This document shows, piece after piece, positions 24,265 through 32,740 of a stretch of DNA of 64,000 nucleotides (position 1 is its first letter; every line of letters starts with the position of its first letter). The position numbers and the translations under genes were made by a program. The notes beneath the pieces are model-generated. The model did not search any database, was not told the DNA's origin, and worked only from the letters and a program-made list of their open reading frames with translations. This stretch comes from Agrococcus lahaulensis DSM 17612 (lineage in GTDB: Bacteria; Actinomycetota; Actinomycetes; Actinomycetales; Microbacteriaceae). The stretch lies in NCBI RefSeq assembly GCF_000425105.1, contig NZ_KE384305.1:20289-84288 (forward strand), given 5' to 3'.

Positions 24265-24327
24265 CGGCCATGCTGCTGGCACGGAACGGCGAGGATGCTG
24301 ATCGCTCATCGGCGCGGTACCGGCTGC

Positions 24328-24333
24328 TAGCGT
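24328..24333 (+). promoter_or_regulatory. Leaderless -10 box for the unrecognised gene
   Basis: TAGCGT, seven bases (CCAGCTC), then the GTG at 24341. Confidence 0.5.
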
Positions 24334-24340
24334 CCAGCTC

Positions 24341-25315
24341 GTGACGTCTGCAGCGACTGCGGTCGAGTGGTTCCGGATCGACGAGGGCTGGGACCGGTCC
24401 CCGATCACCCCTGACCTGGCCGCGGAGCTCTTCGCCCAGCTCGGCACGACCGGGTTGGCGTCCTGGGCGCCGATCACCGGTGTCGAGGTCGTCATCGCCA
24501 CGTTGAACGGGCGCGCGATCGGTTCCGGCGCCGCCGTCCCGGAGCTCGCAGCATCGGTCGCAGAGCGAACCGGTGCCGAGGTGCAGTGGGGTCGGTTCGC
24601 CGGAGGCCCGGACAGTGGCTCCGTCGCTGCCGCAAGGGACCGCGTCACGGGGGCCCAAACCCTGACGACGGCGATCTACGTGCTCCCCACGACGCTGAAC
24701 GCACTGGGCGTCGATCGGTGGCTACCCACCGATCCCATCCACGCCATCGTGCCGAGCGCCGCAACGCACGTCGTGCTGGAAGGCCGGAGCGTCTTGCTCA
24801 CTGACGATCCAGCGGCTTGGAACTGGGCGCCGTACGTGCGGCCCGTCGTCGCCGTCACCGCTCACGCGCATGGGTCGATTCTGGAAGTCTTCACGCCGAG
24901 CGGCTACCACGAGGGTTGGAAGCACCGCTGGCGCTCCGTGATCGCCGATCTCGATCTCCGCTGGTTGCATGTCCTCCCGTTCGGCGATCCCACGCTCTTT
25001 GGCCCCGAGCTGGCCGCGCTGCGTGCCGAACCTCGCTCCTGGCATGGTCTGCATGGCTCGAGCGACGCCACGATCGACCGTGTGCTCGCGGAGCTGGGCA
25101 GGAGCCAGGAGGACGCCGCGGCGCTTCGTGCTCTCGCGAGGGAGCCCTGGTCTGAGGCCCTCCCGCACCGACTGATCGGCATACTCGGGCTACCGGCATC
25201 CGCCGGAGAACTCCTGCACGAAGGTGCCCCTCCGGATGCCGAGCTCATGCCGATCGGGCAAAGGTGGTCATGGAGGTCGTTGCGACGAGGACGAGGTCGG
25301 GCTCTGATGACGTGA
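24341..25315 (+). CDS. Protein of unknown function, atypical composition
   Basis: 324 aa from a GTG at 24341. I do not recognise a family. No signal peptide, membrane segment or obvious catalytic motif is visible. The N-terminal half contains GVEVVIATLNGRAIGSGAAV and TAIYVLPTTLNALGVDRWLP, and the centre is Trp-rich (DDPAAWNWAPYVRPVV, SGYHEGWKHRWRSVIADLDL). The C-terminus is basic (WSWRSLRRGRGRALM). Codon wobble bases are visibly less GC-biased than in neighbours, for example more codons ending in T or A, which hints at recent acquisition or weak expression. Reading-frame integrity, a -10 box at leaderless spacing and third-position bias still support a real gene. The flanking 25,316-25,385 is featureless. 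Confidence 0.7.
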   Translation: MTSAATAVEWFRIDEGWDRSPITPDLAAELFAQLGTTGLASWAPITGVEVVIATLNGRAIGSGAAVPELAASVAERTGAEVQWGRFAGGPDSGSVAAARDRVTGAQTLTTAIYVLPTTLNALGVDRWLPTDPIHAIVPSAATHVVLEGRSVLLTDDPAAWNWAPYVRPVVAVTAHAHGSILEVFTPSGYHEGWKHRWRSVIADLDLRWLHVLPFGDPTLFGPELAALRAEPRSWHGLHGSSDATIDRVLAELGRSQEDAAALRALAREPWSEALPHRLIGILGLPASAGELLHEGAPPDAELMPIGQRWSWRSLRRGRGRALMT

Positions 25316-25385
25316 TGTCTGCGCCTGAGCCGACGTCGTTGCGCGCTGACGAGCACGGAGCGGTGCAGGCTGCGGCGACACGACG

Positions 25386-25415
25386 GAGGGCGACGAGCCG
25401 AAGCCCGTCGCCCTC
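25386..25415 (-). terminator. Intrinsic terminator after rpmE2
   Basis: Perfect 10-bp inverted repeat GAGGGCGACG / CGTCGCCCTC around a 10-base loop, lying 19 bp beyond the rpmE2 stop. It may also stop transcripts of the convergent unknown gene. Confidence 0.75.
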
Positions 25416-25433
25416 TCGTGCGTGCTGCTGCGA

Positions 25434-25682
25434 TCAGCCGCCGAAGCCCTTGTAGCGGTTCTTGAACTTCTCGACGCGGCCGGCCGAGTCCATGATGCGC
25501 TGCTTGCCCGTGTAGAACGGGTGCGAGGCCGACGAGATCTCGACGTCGATGACCGGGTAGGTCTCGCCGTCGAGCTCGATCGTCTTGTCGCTCGTGATCG
25601 TCGAGCGCGTGAGGAACGTCTCGCCCGAGGCGAGGTCGCGGAACACGATCGGGCGGTAGTCGGGGTGGATCTCGGTCTTCAT
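25434..25682 (-). CDS. rpmE2: 50S ribosomal protein L31 type B
   Basis: 82 aa. Type B L31 ([20 protein letters not shown] at the start; [20 protein letters not shown] near the end). It lacks all cysteines, so it is the zinc-independent C-minus paralogue. In other bacteria this form replaces zinc-containing L31 when Zur is inactive, but no AT-rich Zur-box palindrome is visible in the 58-90 bases upstream. A TACACT at 25741-25746 is a possible -10 with a leader of about 50 bases. Confidence 0.95.
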   Translation of the reverse strand: MKTEIHPDYRPIVFRDLASGETFLTRSTITSDKTIELDGETYPVIDVEISSASHPFYTGKQRIMDSAGRVEKFKNRYKGFGG

Positions 25683-25772
25683 GGGTTTCCTTGGTCGCTC
25701 GGGCGCGGAAGTCTTCGGTCGGCGTGCGGGCCGACAGACGAGTGTATCAGGTGGGATCGGCTCTCGGGTGGC

Positions 25773-26558
25773 TCAGCGCTTCGCGCGCGCCGACCAGCGG
25801 CCGCCCTCGTGCGCGACCGCGAGCGGGATGCCGAAGGTCTCGGTGAGGCGCGCATCCGTCAGCACGTCGTCGAGCGGCCCCGCCGCGACGATGCCGCCCT
25901 CGCGCAGCAGCATCGCGTGCGTGAAGCCCGGCGGGATCTCCTCGACGTGGTGCGTGACCATGACGATCGCCGGCGCGAGCGGGCTCGAGGCGTACTCCTC
26001 GAGCGAAGCGAGGAGCGACTCGCGCGCGCCGAGGTCGAGGCTGCCGGCCGGCTCGTCGAGCAGCATGAGCTCGGGGTCGGTCATCACGGCCCGCGCGATC
26101 TGCACGCGCTTGCGCTCCCCGTCGGAGAGCGTGCCGAACGGTCGGGTCGCGAGGGCGCTGAGGTCCCACGCGTCCATGACCTCGGCGGCGCGCTCGAGGT
26201 CGAGCGACTCGTACTGCTCGCGCCACCGGCCGGTCACGGCGTAGGCGGCGGTGAGCACGACGTCGCCGACGCGCTCGGAAGCGGGGATGCGGCGCGCGAG
26301 CCCCGTGGCCGCGAGGCCGATCCGGGTGCGGAGCTCGAAGACGTCGACCTTGCCGATGCGCTCGCCGAGCACGTGCACCTCGCCGGAGGTGGGGTGCGTC
26401 GCGGCGGCCGCCAGCTGCAGGATCGTCGACTTGCCGGCGCCGTTCGGGCCGAGGATGACCCAGCGGTCGGCCTCGTCGACGCTCCAGGAGATGCGGTCGA
26501 GGATCCGGTTGCCGTTCCGGACGAAGGAGACATCGCGGAGCTCGAGCACGTTCGCCAT
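25773..26558 (-). CDS. ABC transporter ATP-binding protein
   Basis: 261 aa. Single nucleotide-binding domain: Walker A LGPNGAGKST, signature TLSDGERKRVQIARAVM (LSDGE rather than the canonical LSGGQ), Walker B ELMLLDEPAGSLDLG, and switch His in MVTHHVEEIP. No permease gene is adjacent. This stand-alone arrangement and the LSDGE/THHVEEIP motifs match the ModF/YlmA-like group of ATPases, whose substrate is unclear. The ATG at 26558 lies seven bases after TAGGCT, whose first three bases are the TAG stop of glgA. Confidence 0.87.
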   Translation of the reverse strand: MANVLELRDVSFVRNGNRILDRISWSVDEADRWVILGPNGAGKSTILQLAAAATHPTSGEVHVLGERIGKVDVFELRTRIGLAATGLARRIPASERVGDVVLTAAYAVTGRWREQYESLDLERAAEVMDAWDLSALATRPFGTLSDGERKRVQIARAVMTDPELMLLDEPAGSLDLGARESLLASLEEYASSPLAPAIVMVTHHVEEIPPGFTHAMLLREGGIVAAGPLDDVLTDARLTETFGIPLAVAHEGGRWSARAKR

Positions 26559-26565
26559 GGCTTCG

Positions 26566-26571
26566 AGCCTA
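26566..26571 (-). promoter_or_regulatory. -10 box overlapping the glgA stop codon
   Basis: TAGGCT on the minus strand; TAG (26571-26569) is the glgA stop codon. Seven bases later the ABC ATPase starts at 26558. Confidence 0.5.
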
Positions 26572-27768
26572 TCGACCGGCGCGCTCGGCGATGACGCGCT
26601 CGTAGACCTCGCGCGTCTCGGCCGCGATGCGGTGCCAGTCGAAGTGCTCGGCGGCGCGAGCCCGGCCGGCCTCCCCCATGCGCTTCGCGGCCGCGGGATC
26701 CGCGACCATGCGCGAGAGCGCGTCCGCGAGGTCGGCGACGAAGCGGTCGGGGTCGGTCGGCGTGCCGGTGCCGTCCTGCACCTGGTCGATCGGCACGAGG
26801 TAGCCCGTCTCACCGTCGACGATGACCTCGGGGATGCCGCCGGTCGCGCTCCCGACGACGGGCGCGCCGCACGCCATCGCCTCGAGATTCACGATGCCGA
26901 GCGGCTCGTAGACGCTCGGGCACACGAACGTCGTCGCGTGGCTCAGCAGCACCCGCACGTCGTCCCTGGCGAGCACGTCGTCGATCCAGACGACGCCGCC
27001 GCGCGCCGACCGGAGCTCCTCGACGAGGCCCTTGACCTCCGCGAGGATCTCCGGCGTGTCGGGCGCCCCGGCGACGAGCACGAGCTGCACGTAATCGGGC
27101 AGCGAGCGGGCCGCGCGCAGCAGGTGCGGCAGGCCCTTCTGCCGCGTGATGCGGCCGACGAAGACGACCGCGGGGCGGTCGGGGTCCATGCCGAGCTCGC
27201 GCGCGCGATCCGCGTCGGGCAGCGGCGCCCACGCCTCGAGGTCGATGCCGTTGTGGATCGTGACGACCCGCTCGGGATCGAGGGCCGGGTAGGAGCGCAG
27301 GATGTCGGCGCGCATGCCGTCGGAGACCGCGATCACGCGGTCGGCGGCCTCGTAGGCGCGCCGCTCGATGTCGCTCGAGATGCGGTAGCCGCCGCCGAGC
27401 TGCTCGGCCTTCCACGGGCGCAGCGGCTCGAGCGAGTGCGCGGTGACGATGTGCGGGATGCCGTGCAGCTCCTGGGCGAGCCGGCCCGCCTCGTTCGCGT
27501 ACCACGTGTGCGAGTGCACGAGGTCGGCGTCGGCGACGGCGTCGGCGATCTGCAGGTCGACCGCGAGCGTCTGCAGCGCGCCGTTCGCGTCGGCGAGCTC
27601 CGCGGGCACGTCGTAGGCGGTCACGCCCTCCTCGTCGCGCGGGGCCCCGAAGCACCGCACCCGCACGTCGATCGAGTCGCGGAGCGCCTTGACGAGCTCG
27701 GTGACGTGCACCCCCGCTCCCCCGTAGATCTCCGGCGGATACTCCTTCGTGAGCAGGTCGACGCGCAT
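26569..27768 (-). CDS. glgA: Glycogen synthase / maltose-1-phosphate synthase (GT4)
   Basis: 399 aa. GT-B fold: KEYPPEIYGGAGVHVTELV at the N-terminus corresponds to the KxGG donor motif region of glycogen synthases. The C-terminal domain has VFVGRITRQKGLPHLL and the E-x7-E motif in CPSVYEPLGIVNLEAMACG. It is the short actinobacterial type (Rv1212c), some members of which (GlgM) make alpha-maltose-1-phosphate from ADP-glucose rather than elongating glycogen. The divergent neighbour glgC supplies ADP-glucose. The ATG at 27768 follows TACTGT by six bases. Confidence 0.92.
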   Translation of the reverse strand: MRVDLLTKEYPPEIYGGAGVHVTELVKALRDSIDVRVRCFGAPRDEEGVTAYDVPAELADANGALQTLAVDLQIADAVADADLVHSHTWYANEAGRLAQELHGIPHIVTAHSLEPLRPWKAEQLGGGYRISSDIERRAYEAADRVIAVSDGMRADILRSYPALDPERVVTIHNGIDLEAWAPLPDADRARELGMDPDRPAVVFVGRITRQKGLPHLLRAARSLPDYVQLVLVAGAPDTPEILAEVKGLVEELRSARGGVVWIDDVLARDDVRVLLSHATTFVCPSVYEPLGIVNLEAMACGAPVVGSATGGIPEVIVDGETGYLVPIDQVQDGTGTPTDPDRFVADLADALSRMVADPAAAKRMGEAGRARAAEHFDWHRIAAETREVYERVIAERAGR

Positions 27769-27774
27769 GCCCTC

Positions 27775-27780
27775 ACAGTA
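27775..27780 (-). promoter_or_regulatory. Leaderless -10 box for glgA
   Basis: TACTGT on the minus strand, then GAGGGC and the ATG at 27768. Confidence 0.55.
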
Positions 27781-27835
27781 CGCCAGCGGCTCTCGACGAT
27801 CATCCGGCTCCTGGTCAGCGTGCAGACAAGAACCG

Positions 27836-27841
27836 TAGGGT
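27836..27841 (+). promoter_or_regulatory. Leaderless -10 box for glgC
   Basis: TAGGGT, six bases (GAGCCC), then the ATG at 27848. Confidence 0.55.
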
Positions 27842-27847
27842 GAGCCC

Positions 27848-29083
27848 ATGGACAAGAAGGTCTTCGGGATCGTGCTCGCCGGCGGCGAGGGCAAGCGGCT
27901 CATGCCCCTCACCGCCGACCGGGCGAAGCCGGCGGTGCCGTTCGGCGGCGCCTATCGCCTCATCGACTTCGCGATCTCGAACCTCATCAACTCGAGCCTG
28001 CGGCAGATCGTCGTGCTGACGCAGTACAAGTCGCACTCGCTCGACCGCCACATCTCGCAGGTGTGGCGCATGTCGTCGATGCTCAACTCCTACGTCACCT
28101 CGGTGCCGGCGCAGCAGCGCACCGGCAAGCACTGGTTCGCGGGCAGCGCCGATGCGATCTTCCAGTCGCTCAACCTCATCGCCGACGAGAAGCCCGACAT
28201 CGTCGTCGTCGTGGGCGCCGACCACGTCTACCGGATGGACTTCCGCGACATGATCGACGCGCACATCGCCTCGGGAGCGCGCGCGACCGTCGCGGGCATC
28301 CGGCAGCCGCTCGAGCTCGCGCACCAGTTCGGCGTCATCGAGGAGGACGACGAGAAGGCGGGCTACATCCGCGCCTTCCACGAGAAGCCCGCCGACGCAT
28401 CCGCCTTCGCCGTCGCCCCCGGCGAGGTGCTCGCCTCCATGGGCAACTACGTCTTCGACGCCGACGCGCTCGTCGAGGCGGTGATCGCCGACAACCGGCT
28501 CGAGGACTCGAACCACGACATGGGCGGCGACATCATCCCGTGGTTCGTCGAGCGCGGCGAGGCCGCGATGTACGACCTCAAGAACAACACCGTGCCGGGC
28601 GCGACCGAGCGCGACAAGTACTACTGGCGCGACGTCGGCACGATCGAGTCGTTCTTCGACGCGCACATGGACCTCATCTCGGCGCTGCCGATCTTCAACC
28701 TCTACAACCGCGAGTGGCCGATCTACACGCAGACGGTCAACGCGCCGCCGGCGAAGTTCACGAGGGATGCGTGGGGTCGCGCCGCCGACGTCAACGAGGC
28801 GATCGTGGGTGCGGGCTCGGTCGTGCAGGGGGCGAGCGTCGTGCGCAGCGTCGTCTCGCCGTGGTGCACGATCGACGCGGGCGCGACCGTGTCGGACGCG
28901 ATCCTGTTCGACCAGGTGCACGTGGGCGCGGGCGCCGTCGTGCGGCGGGCGATCATCGACAAGGGGGTCGAGATCGGCCCCGGCGTGCAGATCGGCGTCG
29001 ACCACGAGGCCGACCTCGCGCGCGGCTTCTCCATCTCCGCCTCCGGCATCGTCACGGTGCCGAAGGGCTCGACGATCCTGTGA
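27848..29083 (+). CDS. glgC: Glucose-1-phosphate adenylyltransferase
   Basis: 411 aa. Makes ADP-glucose from ATP and glucose-1-phosphate, the committed step of bacterial alpha-glucan synthesis. The N-terminal nucleotidyltransferase domain shows [20 protein letters not shown] followed by KPAVPFGG, then [11 protein letters not shown] and [12 protein letters not shown]. The C-terminal left-handed beta-helix has hexapeptide-like repeats ([20 protein letters not shown]). Length is typical. It is divergent from glgA and overlaps serB by 4 bp (GTGA). Confidence 0.95.
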   Translation: MDKKVFGIVLAGGEGKRLMPLTADRAKPAVPFGGAYRLIDFAISNLINSSLRQIVVLTQYKSHSLDRHISQVWRMSSMLNSYVTSVPAQQRTGKHWFAGSADAIFQSLNLIADEKPDIVVVVGADHVYRMDFRDMIDAHIASGARATVAGIRQPLELAHQFGVIEEDDEKAGYIRAFHEKPADASAFAVAPGEVLASMGNYVFDADALVEAVIADNRLEDSNHDMGGDIIPWFVERGEAAMYDLKNNTVPGATERDKYYWRDVGTIESFFDAHMDLISALPIFNLYNREWPIYTQTVNAPPAKFTRDAWGRAADVNEAIVGAGSVVQGASVVRSVVSPWCTIDAGATVSDAILFDQVHVGAGAVVRRAIIDKGVEIGPGVQIGVDHEADLARGFSISASGIVTVPKGSTIL

Positions 29084-29724
29084 CGGCGGCACCGCTGCTC
29101 GTCGTCACCGACGTCGACTCGACGCTCATCCGCGACGAGGTCATCGAGCTGCTCGCGCGCGCGGTCGGGCCTGACGCCGAGCGGCACGTCGCGGCCGTCA
29201 CCGAGCGCGCGATGCGCGGCGAGCTCGACTTCGCCGCCTCGCTCGCCGAGCGCCTGCTCATGCTCGAGGGGCTGCCGGTCTCGGTGCTCGACGCGGCCCG
29301 CGAGCAGGTGACGGTCACCGACGGCGTCCCGGAGCTCATCGCCGAGGTGCATGCGCGCGGCGGCCGCATCGCGGCGGTCTCGGGCGGCTTCCACGAGGTG
29401 CTCGACCCGCTCGCGGCCGAGCTCGGCATCGACCACGCGCGCGCGAACCGGCTCGAGGTCGCGGATGGGCGGCTCACCGGCCGCTCGATCGGCCCCGTCA
29501 TCGACGGCGCGGCCAAGCGCGACACGCTCGAGTCGCTGCGGCTGAACCTCGGCGTGCCGCGCGAGCGCGTCATGGCGGTCGGCGACGGCGCGAACGACGT
29601 CCTCATGATGGAGGCGGCGGGCATCTCGGTCGCCTTCTGCGCGAAGCCGCTCGTGCGCGAGGTGGCGACCAACGCGATCGACGTGCCCGACTTCCGCGAG
29701 CTCATCCCGATCCTGCCGGGCTGA
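29080..29724 (+). CDS. serB: Phosphoserine phosphatase
   Basis: 214 aa from a GTG overlapping the glgC stop. HAD motifs: [39 protein letters not shown] (Lys), [13 protein letters not shown]. The cap region with EAA-like acidic residues ([20 protein letters not shown]) matches SerB. Unlike E. coli or M. tuberculosis SerB it has no N-terminal ACT domain. Role: last step of serine synthesis. Confidence 0.92.
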   Translation: MTAAPLLVVTDVDSTLIRDEVIELLARAVGPDAERHVAAVTERAMRGELDFAASLAERLLMLEGLPVSVLDAAREQVTVTDGVPELIAEVHARGGRIAAVSGGFHEVLDPLAAELGIDHARANRLEVADGRLTGRSIGPVIDGAAKRDTLESLRLNLGVPRERVMAVGDGANDVLMMEAAGISVAFCAKPLVREVATNAIDVPDFRELIPILPG

Positions 29725-29731
29725 GGCGCCC

Positions 29732-30469
29732 GTGGCCCCTCCCGCCGAGCGCGTCGCGATCGTCTCCGACATGCACGGCAACCTGACGGCGTTCGAGGCC
29801 GTGCTCGCCGACGCGCGGCGGCGCGGGGCGGATGCGGTGTGGTGCGGCGGCGACCTCGTCGGCAAGGGGCCGCGGGGCCGGGCGGTCGTCGAGCTCGCGC
29901 GCGAGGCCTGCGATGTCGTCGTGCGCGGCAACTGGGACGAGGCGGTCGCGACCCCGGAGCGCTCGCCGTGGACGGCGCCCGCGTGGTACCGCGACGAGCT
30001 CGGCGCCGACGCCCTCGCGTGGCTCGCCGCGCTGCCGTTCCATCACGACGCGCTGCTGGGCTCCCGCCTCGTGCGCCTCTTCCACGCATCCGCCGACTCC
30101 GTCCACCACCGCGTGCGCTCGGACGCCGACGACGCGACGTACGACGCCATGTTCGAGGCGACGGATGCGACGGGTGCCGTGCCGCGCGCCGACGTCGTCG
30201 CGTACGGCGACCTGCACGACCAGTGGCTCGACATCCGCCGCGGCCGGTGGCTGCTGAACGTCGGCAGCGCCGGCAACGAGCTCGACGGCGACCCGACCGC
30301 GGCGTACGCGCTGCTCGAGGCGGGCGACGCCGGCGCTCTCTCGGTGCAGTTCGTGCGAGTGCCCTATGACATCGAGGCCGAGATCGCCGTCGCGCGCGCC
30401 GCCGGCATCCCGTTCCTCGAGCACTGGATCGCCGAGCTGCGCACGGGCGTCTACCAGCGCCGCGCCTGA
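29732..30469 (+). CDS. Calcineurin-like metallophosphoesterase
   Basis: 245 aa from a GTG seven bases after serB. Metal-binding motifs: VAIVSDMHGNLTAFEAVLAD (Asp, His), WCGGDLVGKGP (Asp), VVVRGNWDEAV (GNxD/E), VAYGDLHDQWLD (GxxH) and LLNVGSAGNELDGDP. It resembles the YfcE/ApaH-like diadenosine or cyclic phosphodiesterase group, but the substrate is not defined. It is probably co-transcribed with glgC and serB. Confidence 0.86.
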   Translation: MAPPAERVAIVSDMHGNLTAFEAVLADARRRGADAVWCGGDLVGKGPRGRAVVELAREACDVVVRGNWDEAVATPERSPWTAPAWYRDELGADALAWLAALPFHHDALLGSRLVRLFHASADSVHHRVRSDADDATYDAMFEATDATGAVPRADVVAYGDLHDQWLDIRRGRWLLNVGSAGNELDGDPTAAYALLEAGDAGALSVQFVRVPYDIEAEIAVARAAGIPFLEHWIAELRTGVYQRRA

Positions 30470-30492
30470 GCGCCGCGGCCGCCGGACGTCGG

Positions 30493-31200
30493 CTAGTGGC
30501 CCATGCCGAGGCCGCCGTCGACGGGGATGACGGCACCGGAGATGTAGGCGGCCTCGTCGCCCGCGAGCCAGCGCACGACCCCGGCGACCTCCTCGGCGCT
30601 GCCGTAGCGCGCCGCGGGAATCGCCGCCTTGTACTCGGCCTGCGTCTTCTCGTCGAGCTCCGCCGTCATGTCGGTCGCGATGAAGCCGGGCGCCACGACG
30701 TTCGCCGTGATGCCGCGGGCGCCGAGCTCGCGCGTGATCGAGCGGGCGATGCCGACCAGGCCCGCCTTCGAGGCGGCGTAGTTGACCTGACCGGGCCCGC
30801 CGTAGAGGCCGACGACGCTCGAGATGAGGATGACGCGGCCCCACTTGGCCCGCAGCATGCCCTTCGAGGCGCGCTGCGCGACGCGGAACGCGCCGCCGAG
30901 GTTCGTGTCGACGACCGCCGCGAAGTCCTCCTCGCTCATGCGCATGAGCAGCGTGTCGCGCGTGATGCCCGCGTTCGCGACGACGACCTCGACCGGGCCG
31001 AGCTCCTGCTCGATGCGCGTGAAGGCTGCGTCGATCGAGGCCGCATCCGTCACGTCCGCCGCGACCGCGAGCGCGCCCTCAGGGCCCGAGCCGTCGCGCG
31101 AGGTGATCGCGACGCGGTGACCGACGTCGAGGAAGGACTGGGCGATCGCGCGGCCGATGCCGCGGTTGCCGCCGGTGACGAGCACGGTGCGAGGGGTCAT
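30493..31200 (-). CDS. fabG: 3-oxoacyl-ACP reductase
   Basis: 235 aa. Short-chain dehydrogenase: cofactor site VTGGNRGIGRAIA, VVANAGITRD, catalytic Ser-Tyr-Lys in LISSVVGLYGGPGQVNYAASK, and the C-terminal GAVIPVDGGLGMGH typical of mycobacterial FabG1/MabA. Role: NADPH-dependent reduction in fatty-acid elongation. No enoyl-reductase gene follows here. A TAGGCT seven bases upstream predicts a leaderless mRNA. Confidence 0.92.
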   Translation of the reverse strand: MTPRTVLVTGGNRGIGRAIAQSFLDVGHRVAITSRDGSGPEGALAVAADVTDAASIDAAFTRIEQELGPVEVVVANAGITRDTLLMRMSEEDFAAVVDTNLGGAFRVAQRASKGMLRAKWGRVILISSVVGLYGGPGQVNYAASKAGLVGIARSITRELGARGITANVVAPGFIATDMTAELDEKTQAEYKAAIPAARYGSAEEVAGVVRWLAGDEAAYISGAVIPVDGGLGMGH

Positions 31201-31207
31201 GCGAGCC

Positions 31208-31213
31208 AGCCTA
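31208..31213 (-). promoter_or_regulatory. Leaderless -10 box for fabG
   Basis: TAGGCT on the minus strand, then seven bases (GGCTCGC) and the ATG at 31200. Confidence 0.5.
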
Positions 31214-31294
31214 GAAGACCGGGCGATCCGAGGAGGCGGGGCGGCCCGAAAGACAGGGCTGGCGCAAAGGGCGCGCGCGTAGAGTGGTGAGGCC

Positions 31295-31675
31295 ATGCGA
31301 GCACGGTCCGCGTCGATCACCGACCTCCCGATCTCCCCAGACGAGGATCGTGAGAGGCGCTTCCGCATGTACCTGTACATGATGCTGGTGCGCGTCGGCT
31401 GCCTCGGCATCTTCTTCGTCGTGCCCGGCTGGTGGAAGCTCGCGCCGGCGCTCGTCGCCGTGCTCATCCCCTACTTCGCGGTCGTGGTCGCCAACGTCTC
31501 GACGCACGCGCCCGTCGAGGTGCGAGAGGCCCCCAACGCGCTGCCCGCCGGGCCGTCCGGCGCGAGCGGCTACGCCGACGACGAGCGCATGTGGCGCGGC
31601 CCCGCTGCTCCGGATCCGCTCGCTGGCTCGGCTCCTGCCGACCGCGACGGACCTGCCGAGGGAGCCGGCCGATGA
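31295..31675 (+). CDS. DUF3099-family membrane protein
   Basis: 126 aa. The N-terminal SITDLPISPDEDRERRFRMY motif is the hallmark of DUF3099. Two hydrophobic segments follow (MLVRVGCLGIFFVVPG; LAPALVAVLIPYFAVVVANV), then a Pro/Ala-rich soluble tail. Function unknown. TAGAGT (31280-31285) lies nine bases upstream. It overlaps the next gene by 4 bp (ATGA), forming a three-gene operon with SURF1. Confidence 0.85.
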   Translation: MRARSASITDLPISPDEDRERRFRMYLYMMLVRVGCLGIFFVVPGWWKLAPALVAVLIPYFAVVVANVSTHAPVEVREAPNALPAGPSGASGYADDERMWRGPAAPDPLAGSAPADRDGPAEGAGR

Positions 31676-31923
31676 GCCTGCTCGGCATGCTCGACGGCGG
31701 CGCCGGCACGCCGGACCCGACCGCCGTGTGCTCCGCGGCCGGGTGCTCGGCCGCGGCCTCGCACGCCCTGCACTGGCGCAACCCGCGCATCCACGACGCC
31801 GACCGCGTGAAGACGTGGGCGGCGTGCGCCGAGCACCGCGAGAGCCTCGCCGCGTGGCTGCGCTCGCGCGGCTTCCCCGTCGTCGAGACCGCGTTCGGCG
31901 AGACGGTCGAGCGAGTCGCCTGA
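31672..31923 (+). CDS. Small Cys/His-rich protein of unknown function
   Basis: 83 aa, ATG overlapping the DUF3099 stop. CSAAGCSAAASHALHWRNP and WAACAEHRESLAAWLRSRGF give three Cys and three His in a pattern that could bind a metal. From memory similar small actinobacterial proteins are carried in databases under the name acetone carboxylase, which this cannot be given its size. One base is shared with the SURF1 start (TGATG), so the operon hints at an oxidase-assembly or metal-handling role. That is inference only. Confidence 0.75.
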   Translation: MSLLGMLDGGAGTPDPTAVCSAAGCSAAASHALHWRNPRIHDADRVKTWAACAEHRESLAAWLRSRGFPVVETAFGETVERVA

Positions 31924-32720
31924 TGCTCACCCTCCTCCGCCAGCCCCGCTGGCTCGGCTACGTCGCGCTGGCGACGATCTTCGCGGTCGCGTGCTGCCTC
32001 TTCGGCGTCTGGCAGTGGAACCGCCGCGAGGAGGCGCTCGCCGCGATCGAGCGGCTCGAGTCGAACTACGACCGCTCGCCCGTCGCGGTGGCCGAGGCCA
32101 TCGCCGATCCAGCGGCGTTCGACCCAGCCAAGCAGTGGACGCCTGTCGTGCTCGAGGGCGAGTACCTGCTCGACGAGCAGCTGCTGCTGCGCGGCCGCTG
32201 GCGCGGCGGCGAGGTCGGCTTCGACGTCATCGCGCCGTTCCGCACGACCGATGGCACCGTCTTCGTCGTCGACCGCGGCTGGATCGACCAGGCCTCGGGC
32301 GCCGAGCGGCCCGTCACCGAGCCCGCGACCCCAGCTGGGCCGACGACCGTCGTCGCGCGGCTGCGCCCGAACGAGGGCGACATCCCCGGGCGCGGCGCAC
32401 CCGAGGGGCAGATCGCATCCGTCAACCTCCCCGCGATCGCGGAGGGCATCGACGGGGAGGCCTACGTCGGCGCCTACGGGCTGCTCGTGAGCGAGGACGG
32501 CGATGCGCCGACCGACGTCGCGATCGCCACGCGCCCTGTGCTCGACGAGGGCCCGCACCTCTCCTACACGCTGCAGTGGTTCGTCTTCGCGCTCTTCGGC
32601 TACGCGGCCGTCGCGTGGGGCATGCGCGAGGAGCTGCGCGGGGACGCCCCGCCGCCGAAGCCGAAGCGCGAGCGGCGCTCCGACGCCGACGTCGAGGACG
32701 ACATCCTGGACCGCGCCTGA
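31923..32720 (+). CDS. SURF1-family cytochrome oxidase assembly protein
   Basis: 265 aa. Typical SURF1 layout: an N-terminal membrane helix (GYVALATIFAVACCLFGVWQ followed by WNRREEA), an external domain with WTPVVLEGEYLLDEQLLLRG and FVVDRGWIDQ, and a C-terminal membrane helix (LQWFVFALFGYAAVAWG) preceded by the conserved HLSYTLQW. It helps haem A insertion into the aa3 oxidase, consistent with ctaA and ctaB elsewhere in this window. The charged C-terminal tail is cytoplasmic. Confidence 0.92.
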   Translation: MLTLLRQPRWLGYVALATIFAVACCLFGVWQWNRREEALAAIERLESNYDRSPVAVAEAIADPAAFDPAKQWTPVVLEGEYLLDEQLLLRGRWRGGEVGFDVIAPFRTTDGTVFVVDRGWIDQASGAERPVTEPATPAGPTTVVARLRPNEGDIPGRGAPEGQIASVNLPAIAEGIDGEAYVGAYGLLVSEDGDAPTDVAIATRPVLDEGPHLSYTLQWFVFALFGYAAVAWGMREELRGDAPPPKPKRERRSDADVEDDILDRA

Positions 32721-32740
32721 CGGCTCGAGGGAGATGCGGG

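Noticed and set aside
25683-25772. Zur operator upstream of rpmE2
   Set aside because: No AT-rich dyad is visible; the zinc-free L31 alone does not prove Zur control.
31672-31923. Acetone carboxylase
   Set aside because: The name seems to circulate for such small proteins, but 83 residues without a carboxylase motif cannot be that enzyme.
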